Below are positions 12,401 through 24,400 of a DNA stretch of 64,000 nt, piece by piece. A program made the translations under genes and the position numbers. Source of the DNA: Acanthopleura granulata (lineage: Eukaryota > Mollusca > Polyplacophora > Chitonida > Chitonidae). Each line of letters starts with the position of its first letter. Position 1 is the stretch's first letter. A model generated the notes under the pieces. That model worked only from the letters and a program-made list of their open reading frames with translations. It was not told where the DNA came from and ran no database searches. The stretch is from NCBI GenBank assembly GCA_016165875.1, contig JABBOT010000002.1, forward strand, positions 15,455,125-15,519,124. Reading direction: 5' to 3'.

Positions 12401-15400
12401 AGTCCTGGGTTTCCTGTAGCGTGTGCCGTGATTCTGCCCACCATAATGCTGGCGGGCCATTGTATAAGTGAATTATTTGTATTGTAAATAAATAAATAAA
12501 CCTACATAATTTTAACTACATTTTTTGAGTATTCAGTTTATTGTTGCAAGGTTGCAGATTTATGTCACTAAATATTCTCTTATCTCTTTCCCCAACAAAT
12601 AATAAACATTTGCTTTCTTGCTCAGAATGGCTGGTTCTCTGCAATTGTATGGTCCTTGAAATAAGAACACTTTTTGCATGAAATCAGGCAACTACAGCTT
12701 TAGTTCATGACATATGTCAGGCACTTGACAAAAGGACAGTGGCCTTTTCTGAGCACTCTATGTTTTACTACGCGTGAACCTGACAGCTCTTCATAAAAGT
12801 GGAAAGCTTGTTAAAAGGGCATTAAGCACCTGCCAGATGGATAAGTAAATAATGAATAAATTAGGACTGAGTGTTCCTTAATACTTCGCTGTCTGCAGTA
12901 GTTTTTACATAAATTTTTGTTCTTCTTAAAAAATCACTTCAGATATATTGACATGCTACTATGAAGGAATCAGATAACTATCCGATTAAAACTGAAAACA
13001 TTTTGGTTGTGAAGATTTATTTCTTCAAATATTGCTCATTTTATTTATGCCAGTTTTGTCTCCAGTGATAAAAATGTTTCAGGTTACAGGTTACTGAGAG
13101 AAAAATTCTTGGATGCATTTTAATGATCATTTTTTATGTGAAAGATTTAAAATCAGCATACAGTGCCAAAATCTATAACCTACCCAATCTGCGGATTGGT
13201 GTTAACCACACTTCAGAGCTGATGCTTTATGGAACATTTTTGCGACTGAAACCCTTCAGAAAGTCCACCAAGAGGTTAGTACCCGTACAATTATTATTGA
13301 GTCCCTGTAGCTATTATTATGATATTTTGAACTGCTCCCCTGTGGGCTAGGAACTGAAATTTACCCGCAGAACAGCTAGACAACTGCTCGAGGAAGGATG
13401 TCCATGGATATCATCATATAATTTAAAACAACAGGCACTGATAACAGGATGTTAATGATACAACTCATATCTACCACAAGGAAAACTGAAGATGGATATT
13501 TTAACAGTAGCAATAGTGTTTATTCATTAAAATAACTGTTTGAAGAACAAAGATTAAGTCCATCTTGAGCTCTGTATGTGATGGGATATGAGACTGTCTC
13601 AAAACAGTTATCTGCTTGTACTACAGCGAGCATCAAACAGAATTTTGTAACATGAACAATATACTTGGTGTTTTCTTTTAGAGAATTGTTTGCAACAATT
13701 GACAGCTTTGATACTCATGTTGTTAATAAGTAGTATAGTTTGATAAAACACAAATCTGCAGATTAAAACTTATCATAACTGCACATGTACCTGCTGTAAG
13801 CTAACTGATATGTGTGTTTCTGTCATTTTGCAGGTGTCATCGGCTCTGTGATATAGCTGGATGAAAGTTGAATGATGGAACATAGTGTTATGATTCCTCA
13901 GCTGATTGTCAAAATTGCATCTATAGTTAGAAAGGATAACTCATCATTCATGTCATTTGTCTTTATACTATAGGAGGGCTTTTGGTTTGTTGGACAACTA
14001 GGCCACATACACAAAAAGATGTATAGTTCATATATTTATCTGGCTTCAACTTTCTAGATTATCTGGTATCTCCTGGCCAAAGATTATACATCCATTAATT
14101 ATTGGGAAGAAAATTTGTCCTGAAAATCACTTCTTTCTTTTGACGAACTTTAACCAGTTAGAGTCCTACCATGGAAAAAAGAGCACGTAATTAAGTATTA
14201 TGTTTAATAGATGTGATACTTTGAGAGGTCAGACTTTTGTTTAGATACTGTATTTGTATTGGAGTGAAGTTTCATTCCAGTTACTACTAGTGAAAGCAAG
14301 TGTTGCTTATTATTGTATTAAAAACAGTCTTATGCCCTATATCATTCTTTGCATTGAGAATTGTGATAGTAATTGTGTCCCCCCTCATATAGCCATTTCT
14401 TTTTGTGTCTGTCTGTCGGTCTGTCCCTTTTGCCTCTCAACTTTGTGCATAGCGTATTTCGGCAACTATTACATATAGGATTTTCAAACTCTCACAAAGT
14501 GTGCGAAATGTCCTTAACACTTCCTTGTAAGACAGAATGACCCAGTTTCCCCCTTGACTTAGTGTTCACCAACACGAACAGAGTGGTACAGATTGTAACC
14601 TGCCCCTGCTGTCTTTCTTGCCACACATTTGTCCATGCTGTCGACTGCACTACGAGCGGCATGGGTATAAACTGTGTCCACGTGAGGACTATAGACATGA
14701 TCTCAGTTCTAAGCCTTGACTCTGGACTTTAAAATGATCAGACTAACTCCACAACTGTCTGAGTTAAATTCACTATTTCATGAAATTCCCCAAAATTCCT
14801 GCCGAGCATGGAGTGATGTAATAAGTGAAAATTGGTAAAATTGAGGTCAATAAAATTTACATCTGTGCTTACATCTGTCCAACAGTACTCAAAGTTGACT
14901 TAGGCCACAGTGTTATAAAGCCTACAAAATCTCAGAGAAGTATTTACTAGGTTTTTTCTTTACTGTCTTACAAGGAAGTGTTAAGGATAGTATTCCACAA
15001 TGCATGTGCATCTGTTAAAATATTCCTTGATGTTTCATAAAAAAAATAAAATAGTTTATGGCATTAATTTTAATGTGCTGTGATTTGTTTATGATATTTT
15101 CTATCTGGCATTGTCTGTCAGTCCTCCATCCAACTGTGTGTATTACAGTTTGGTGTCAGTGCCATAACACCTCCAAATGTTGTCTGATTCTTGTTAAAAA
15201 ATCATTTTGCAGTGAGAAAGCTTAGATCATGGTCCAATGTTGATAAAATTGTATGCTGGTTCACTTTTGAAAGCTTAGGTCAAGGTAGGTAAAGTTTTGA
15301 AGGCAGCTTGATACATGCATGATTATCACATATTTAGCTTGGCAGAGGAGTTTTCCTGATTTGGTGGGGGGGGGGGCATTGGGGGCAGTGGATGGAGATT

Positions 15401-18400
15401 AGGGTTGTCTGAGGAGAATTTCAGTTGAAGACTATAACTGTCAAAAATAAATGAAATTGAGACAGTGAAACTGAGTTGATTTCTGAGTTATTTAGGTATC
15501 TGTTATACATTTTAAGTGCCTTATTTCTGTGTGTATGGCCATTGTAGTTTGTATGTTTAATAATGTTTTATTTCACATATACCTTGTATCAGTATTTGCA
15601 TTGGAATTGTGATGTAATAAATGATTTGAAACTTCTCTTGTCTTCCTGAGTGCTCAGTCATATCCCACATTTGTTAGAGACTATTATTCTTTTACGTGTG
15701 TCCTTGTATTTTTTTTTTTAGTATATCTTTATTTTGACCAAGTGAAACGTTTTAATTGCAGAAACACTTCCTGACTGAAATGTTAGGCTGGCGTCCATTG
15801 CCTAGGGGAGTATGCAACAAGGCGTGACATTAACATGTGGCAAATTGTGATATCAGTGAGCTGTGTGTATGACGAAGTGTAAAATCAGTATGTGAAATAA
15901 ATGTGTGCAGAAAATGTACATGTGGCAGAGTTCTCACATAGCTGGACGTCTCAATCTGTCTTATGTTACAGAGGTGAAGGATTCCGAGAGAATAATTATT
16001 GCTGTCAGCGTATCGTGTGGTCTGGTGATTATCATTCTGATCATCATTATCGTTCTGCTTGTGCAGCGATCTAAACGTCCGAAAGAGAACGACAGGTATG
16101 TATTCAACAGCAAAAGTTAACAGAATGAATGTCTGTGCGAAGTTACAGTGTAGGATGTCCATACACATGTACTTCCAGTCTGTAGTAAAATTCTATCAAT
16201 AATAGAATTACATGTAATAATTCGTCAAGCTTAAAGCAGAATCTTTGTCTGCTCTGTGCTAAACAACCAATGTCATTCACTTTAGCTCTCACATAAAGGA
16301 ATTTTGTGCATAGCAGTAGGTAAGTGTAGTTTGGGGATCCCCATATTTTTACGTCTGTAGATGATTATTATTATATCTGCACGGATGTCAGATATGTGTT
16401 ATAGTTGTGTATGTAACATAGCATAGCATATGGGAAATAAAATGCATTTCTATGACTGCCATGTTTCATGTCAAAATATTTGTTCTCACTATGAATGGTA
16501 TCACTGGACAGAATTTTTAAATATTAATCTGTGTTTCTTGTTTTGACTTATTTTGTATATTTGAAGAATGTTTGGAAAAACAAATTTTCTATAATCCACC
16601 TTTTTCTGTTCAGAAATAAAATTGGCAAAGAAGATGATGAAATTTCCCTCGAAACCATTCCACCGGACGTCCCTGCTGATCCTGAAGATCCTCCCACGTC
16701 CAAGTAAGTGTCATTTGATCTGAATGATTTACAAATACATTAAAAATATAAATATGATCAAAATAGTGGTTTAACACATTTGTTAGCAGAAAAAGCCAAA
16801 TTCGAGCACAAAATGGAATTACTGTTACAGTACCTGATGTAATAATTTGACAGAAGAAATGGATTAGAGACAAATAGATCATAAAAATATTACTTTGGTT
16901 CTGAAACTGTGTTTTCCAAACAATCCTCACAATCCTCAAAACACCTTCCTAATATTAACTCCCAGGATGAGGTGTAATGAGTAACGTAGTCATTGATGAA
17001 ATTTTTTTGGCCCTTTACAATGTTAGAAATACACCACATCTTCATTTAGAACTATGTTACCTGTGAGGGCAGATAATGAAAAGTTGACACAAAGAAAATT
17101 TGAATTCATAGTACATTGAGAACTGATTTATATATTTTCAATGATACATTCATTTCTGATTTCATTCACTGTCTGATGACAGTTCTATCTACAGGCCTCT
17201 CACCTAAATGGTCGCTGTGAGTTTTAGTCCAGCTCATGCTGGCTTTCTCTCTGGTCGTATGTGGGAAAGTCTGTCAGCAACCTGTGGATGGTCATGGGTT
17301 TTGCCTGGGCTCTGCCCGGTTTCCTCCCACCATAATGATGGCTGGTGTTGTATGAATGAAATATTCTTGAGTAAGGGGTAAAAACACCGATTAAATAAAT
17401 AAACAAATGTATTTACAGGCCCATTAATGTCACTGAACTGAATGAAGTGGTGGAGGAAATGCACCAGGATTCTAATTTGGAGTTTTCCGATGAATACACT
17501 GTGAGCTTTGAGCACGTTATTAATGATACATGCTAGAAAACCGTCTTGGGACAGCTTAATCTCTTATGCTTTAAAGAATAGACCACAGTTAGACAAAGCC
17601 TCTGTGACATAACGGTGCTTCAGCCTATTTAATATGGTCCAGAAAGTCCACCATAGCACCTTACTCTTTACTTCAGTTTAGATTACTGTAAAAATGCCAA
17701 AAGATAATAAGACCATATTTGGAATCAGCAATCAAAGGCCTATTAGATGTACTTTGTTTAAATGTTATCTGTTCTTTTAAACAATACTTACCACCTCTGT
17801 TATCTCTAAATATAGGGTTTCAATACATTTCCTCTCGTTGTTGCAACTTTGTAAATTTATATAACAATTCATTTGTTATTTAATATATAATTAACTGGGA
17901 TTTAGAGTTCTTGTATGTTGGTGTGATGAAGTTCTAATCTTCTAGCCATATTTATGTTAGTACCAGGATTCATATACAAGCACTTGAGTAAGCTTTTCAA
18001 ATTGCTGTTGTGGCTGGTCATAATTACCATTGTTATAACAGTAATCTTTGTGATTGCTTTTTCCATTACACCATGTAGTGGTTGAAGCTTGTGAGCCCTA
18101 AGTTGCCTGTCACAGCTGCAGCCTTGGAGGCCAATCGTGTGAAAAACCGTTTCACTGACATCCTACCTTGTAAGTTTTACTGAGCGTTAATCAATTTGAC
18201 GTTGCCATATCTTCCCAAGTCAGTTCAGTGATTTTAGATGTCTTCTAAGTTTGTATTATTTATGGTTTTGTGGTTCTTCCAACTTTTTCTGTTGCATGTA
18301 CTTTGTTAATAGACATTATGCTTACCATCGTTTTATGTGATTTTCTGTTTCAAAAAATTGCCTTTCAGAATGAAACTGCTGAATTATGATTGCATATAGC

Positions 18401-21400
18401 TGACAAATAAGATATGGTCTCTTTGCGGTTGATTTTCATGCAACAATGAAAATGAAATATCAGAATCATAAGATTACAAGTGTAACCTCCATGAAAAATC
18501 AGGAGCCAGTCTGTGCCAGTGTTAAAAGGCCCATGACATTTAAAGAATTTTCTTATCATCACAACCAAGGCTCAGCCAGCTACCTGTGTAAATGCAGTAT
18601 CGAGAGAGTGGGTGGGTCCGGGTAATTTCATTCTCCAATGGTAATAGCTAAGCTGGCCCTCAATGTTAGCCAGCTGGCAATATTTAGGTCTCCTTGAAAT
18701 TCGAAAACATGTACCCGATTAAACAGAGATCTCTTTCAGAAGACATGTAATTGGTTGAAATGGGGACCCATCAAAAGCCCAGCAGTAGGACCTTGATGTC
18801 GTTTTATTGATGTCAGATGTTCCTTTCTCGACTCATCACAATGTCACATTAAAGACAGCACAACATTACAACAGAAACTGATACATGGTAACATAGATGC
18901 GCTACAATCAATTTTGCATGTAACAATAGCTCAAGGTCCTACTTCAAACTAGTGCCACATCACGGGATTAAAAAATATGCCGACCCCCCCTCCCCCATTG
19001 TAAGCACTAGCTGTCTTCATTTCAGGTAATTTTGCAAGAACATTTTCGACAGAAAACTTAAAATGAGTTACATTTTTATAAATACCTTGACTATATGCTT
19101 TTATGTAATGTATGTCACTCAGTAGGTGATGTATTATTGTTAGTGGCCGCTAGAGCATTATTTTTGGTCACCATGAGCAAGACGTTTTCAGCAATTTGAA
19201 TATTTTTCTTGATGACAGTTGATGACACCCGTGTGAAACTGCTGCCAGTTGAAGGTGATGAGGCCTCAGATTATATTAATGCCAACTACATTCCTGTAAG
19301 TGAAATGAATAACAGGTTGTGTGAATAATGCTGCGTCTGTAGATAGTAACAGTAGATAAATTATTTATTTCTTTGCTCATGGTTGGCTGTCAACATTTCA
19401 GTCATTGAGGCATTTGAGAAACACATTTATGATCACCTGGCGGATGAAGATTGTTGAAGGCATGTGGCAGCATTCCAGTTTGTTTATGTGTCAATCTCTT
19501 CAGCCTTTCGGTTGCGATCAGTTTTACTCCAATCTACTTTCCCAATCGTTATTTACATGAGAAACAACATCCAAAAAACAATGTCCACATCAACTCAATC
19601 TACTGGCCCAATTATCGTCAGACTTTGTGTACAGTCAATATATAACACCAAAAAAATTGAAATTTTGTAAATTAAGCAGCACTCAGTTAATTTACCTTAA
19701 CAAGGTGGTTCAAATAATATGCAGCACATGTTCTTCTGATCCGATGGAAATCTCAGATTTTATTAAAAACATCATCAAACATTTAAGGACAGTGATGTTG
19801 CAAATTTTCAAAGTACACCTATTATTTTAGCATTAATGTACAGAGCATATTTGTGATAGTAATGTGTTGTTTTTTTTTTCTTCCTTTGTTTTTTTTGTTG
19901 TTGTTGTTGTTTGTTTTTTGAGAGATTTAACCTCTCTTTCTGATGGTTCACATGATTGTAATGGTTGCTTTTGTTCAGGGTTTCCATTCTCAGAGAGAGT
20001 ACATTGCTGCTCAAGGTCCTTTGAAGGCAACTTTGGAGGATTTCTGGAGAATGATCTGGGAACAGGATGTCAGTATTGTTGTCATGTTGACCAAGCTTCA
20101 GGAGAAAGGCCAGGTAGCAAATCAGCCCTTTTCTGAACCTTTCTCTTTCCAGTCTACATTTTGTAGCACGATATTATATGCCACAAACTCTGATCATTTG
20201 TTGTTAATAGTATTATGTTGGTCTGTAGAAAGTTGTTTTGTCAGATCTACGTGTACATGTATGTGGTAATTCAGTCCACATAAATGCCAACTTAATTGAT
20301 GTTTCTTGTTTGTTATGCATGTTCATATAACTGTTAAGTGTACTTTTTGGCTGAAGTAATTTAAGTTAGAACATAAAAATTTAGTTAACACCTTGATACT
20401 AAGTGGGTTCAGTGCAAAACGATGCATAATTATATCTTCAATCTGTTTCTCCATGTGTTGCGGTAATCACCAGCTGTCTTATAGAATTGAATAGTGCTAA
20501 CCCCGAGATTGCAAGTTCTTAATTATGACATATCCCTACACTCTGTTCAGACCAGTAATCTGAATAATAAGACTGCATGTGCACATAGAGCCAGTTTAAG
20601 CTACCTGGACCTCTGGGCAATTAAATCCTTCACTGTAAAATCCTCATGGCCAGTGGGGTTAGCTTAATGACCCAGGTGCCTCTCACCAATGTGATTGCTA
20701 GGAGTTTCTTCTATGGTCATATGTGGGCGGGTCTGCCAGCAACTTGTGGGTGGTCGTGGGTTCTTTCCGGGCTTTGCCCAGTTTCTTGCCACCATAATGC
20801 TGGCTGCTGTCGTAAAGGTGAAATATTTTTGACTTCGGTGGAAATCATCAATCAGATAAAAAAATGAAATAAATATGAACTCTGCTGTGCTCCCAGCACT
20901 AGTTTCAGCTAATATACCACTACCCTTTACCATTATTCCTGGGGGGAAAAAAAAAGTGCTAGATGTAGTTTCCTGTGGATACTTGTTGCTGTACATGTTC
21001 CATGTAAAAACCTATCCATCTTAATACTCTCAAGATATACTTGAATACACATTGAAACCCTTAACGGAAAATTACAGCATTGATCAGCGGTTTACATGAA
21101 TGTAGAGAAGTGCTGCTGTGAACACCGTCCCACATTTAGACATAAACATTTGTTTTTCAGGATAAATGTTTCAAGTATTGGCCGGATGAAACTGATGGAA
21201 CAAGCATGTACGGAGATGTTATTGTGGAACCAGTATCATACTCAAATCTCAACACCTATGATCTAAGGGAGTTTTCTGTTTCTATGGTAAGTTTTATGGA
21301 TGTGAATGTATTTTTTGTGTTTCATCTGTGGTGAGTTTTATGGATGTGATTGTATTCCATGTACAAGCATATAGCTTGATCTTCTTGTTGATGGGTTTGT

Positions 21401-24400
21401 ATATATGGGATTTTTTCTGATTACCCTGTCACTTATGTTCTCAGGGCCTTGTTGACAACTGACTTTGCTTTTAGAGCCATTTAATAAGTGACATTACATG
21501 AAGTTTATTGGAGATCACCTGCCTTCCATCAATATAGCATACACCTTTGAGCACAGTGTGAGACCCCTCAAGGATATGAACTTAGATCTCCACATTCAAA
21601 GCACTCTACCAACTACGCTACAGAGAAATTCGATTAGCCACTGTTACTAGGAACCTGTTACATGTATCTCATGCACATCTACATGACTCTACCTTAAAGT
21701 ATAAATTTACACATGAAATTTACTAGACTAGGTTATATGAAATGATTAGTTATGGAAAATTAAAATAGTAATGTCTGGTTATCAGAGATCTACGCAGTGT
21801 TCATTTATGGACTTGAGGTATAGACATATATATAATGCATTGCATTGTTATGAGGTGTTCACTGACACTAATACACATGTGTTGTGCACCTCTGGCATGT
21901 TTATAGGACTGCCAAGGCATGTATATTTCAAATAATTTTCAATATTTTTGGACTAAATGTCATCGCAGGTTGCACCGTTTGTGTTCCTTGAGTTCAGAGA
22001 GCTTTGAACAAAATTTTAAGAACTTTCTGTCTTTATTCCAACAATGTATTACATGGAAGTCTGAATTACCAAGTGTAAGAATCTCTGGGTCACTTTATAG
22101 ATGTTGTGAATTTAGACAATGTCGCAAGAACAAGTAGTTCCACTTGGTGTGAAACAGCTTTCAGTCAGCTTGCTGCAGAGAAGAATTGATGCAGGGTATT
22201 GCAGGCAGTTGCCCGTATAGTTTTGGTGTAAATCAGGCCCCACAGGGGACTGGAAGGTGCCATTATACCAACATCACCCACTAACTTCAACATAAATCTG
22301 TGCGCTTAGTTAATAAAAAATAATGTGTGCAATTTTTTGTTTTGTTATTAAATTGTTGGATCCAAATACTTACCATGACCACATTCGCTGATATATTTTC
22401 ATCATTTTACATGAAGGGCTCAGCTAAGCGCAAAGTGAAACAATTTCACTTTCTGATGTGGCCTGACTTTGGAGTGGCCGACTGTGAAGACATGGTGAAC
22501 TTCCTTCAGGACGTCAGAAGTCATGTCAGGCCAAACATGAGTGGTCCTATCCTCATTCACTGCAGGTATTGAAACACACATGCAGCTCCTACTTTATGTA
22601 CCTCACTGTAATCAGGGCAGACTTTCTACAGAATTAAGACATGCTATGTCTCTTGTCTGATGTAGCTGTTGAACTATGATAATAATACCAGTGTTTAATA
22701 TGCATAGTGATCATGGTAAATAGTACTTGACCTACATGTACATCACATCAGTTCTAGGTATGTAAGTTGTAGCCCTTGTAAAAAAAGTACTAACAACTGT
22801 TGAGTGAAGTTTGAGCATGCACAATCACATCTTTCCTGCTAGCTGTACATTGGTATAGATGTACATCTGGTATAGATGTGTGTGGAGCTGTTGATTTCAG
22901 ATGTTAGTAGCTAGTCATTCTGAACTGATGCATGCTTTCTAGTGCTGGTGTTGGAAGGACGGGATCTTTCATCGCAGTTGACCAGATCCGTGAGAAGATC
23001 TACGCCCATTCAGGGGAACCTGATGTCTCCATTGATATCTATGGCCTTGTTCTAACAATGAGACATCACAGACCACGCATGGTACAGACTGAGGTATGTC
23101 ACCTTGATTAGCATATTCTGCACCTTACATTGTCTACCCATGAAGAATAGATATTAAAGATGTGCTGAGTGGGAATTAAAGCTGGATCGACTGGTTACCT
23201 ATTGACACACCAAGTATGTAATCAAACCAATTTGTGGTTCCCGCATAGGCTTTGACAAATGCTTTAATATTATATTGAAGGAAGCCAGTGTATCAGTATC
23301 CAAGGGTGAATCACCAAAATAGTCCAAAGTTCTCATCCCAAAAGTAATTGTATCTTATTTACAAGAAAATTGGACAGATGCTCTAGTTTCAAATCTGAAT
23401 CTTTAATGCATATGCCTTCCAGTGCTTTTTAATTATGACCACAGAACATATAATATTCTTTTGTAGGTTGAAAAAAGTAAAGTGTCTTGGGCTAGTTCCT
23501 AAACCACACATATACGTATCAATTATGATACATGTATCAGGCCTCTTGATGGCTGAGTAGTCTGGAACTGCCTTAGTTCTAACCATTACCGACTGAGCAG
23601 TCAGATATTCTGTGAATTCAGCCCTTGTATGTGTCTCAGTTGTAGGTGTGTCTTTAACTCTGTAGGGCTGTGATAGCCGACATGATCACAGCCCTGTGGT
23701 CTTCTATAAGCCTATCTTAAACATCTCTGCATTTCCGGAGCTGTCCTCAATACACTAAGTCTGGGGCCATGAAAAAGTGTCTGTCCGTACTCATAGGCAT
23801 CTTAACTGTCAATTCCAGGAATATGTTCCCATGTGTCACCACTGGTAAATCCATACAAGCATAGAACTACTTATAATTTGGACAAATTTTAGGTGCAACC
23901 GCCCTGTCTAAATGCATACTCCTCACAGCACCAGACCTGTGCATGTACATATCACAAAGGATGCCACTGCCACTATATTCAACAAGTTTAACCTTTTGTG
24001 TGACTAATGGGCTATTTCCTTAGGATCATTCTCACAAGTAATGAACTCAAGCGGATCTAAGAAGAAAATTCACCAACAACAAGATTTCTGTACAAAACAT
24101 GCTTGTGGTGTTAGTCATTTAAAGCTAGACCAGAAAATTGCCTCATGGTTATCTCCCTTGTGCTCATAGTTCCTCATGCTGTGAGTAGTATGCATTTCAA
24201 ATATGGCCTAAACTTTGTCCAAATTACAACCAGTTTTAATCTTGTGTGGATTTACCAGTGAAGACATGTGGACACCTACCTGGAATTGACAGCTAAGACA
24301 TCTATGAGTACAGATAGATGCTTTTTATTGACCCAACCTCGATACATTGAGGACAGCAGGGGAAGTACAGAGGTGTTTAAGGTAACCTTAAGGAAGAAGA

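Larger units (their letters stand above)
13834..15640 (+). other. Candidate alternative terminal exon of the RPTP (soluble ectodomain isoform)
   Basis: A good acceptor (gtttctgtcattttgcag) at 13816-13833 is followed by seven codons in the phase required by the 12133 donor, then TAG at 13852-13854. Splicing 12133 to here would end the protein as ...KTKG-GVIGSVI just before the transmembrane exon. The 1.7 kb downstream lacks open frames and ends near an AATAAA at 15616-15621 followed by T/GT-rich sequence, as expected of a 3' UTR. It holds a MITE-like insertion (14511-14987). Only the splice site, phase and poly(A) hexamer support it; there is no transcript evidence. Confidence 0.45.

Noticed and set aside
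13123..13350. A plus-strand frame with [20 protein letters not shown] in the intron before the alternative terminal exon
   Set aside because: No acceptor or donor in a phase that fits the RPTP, and no domain similarity.
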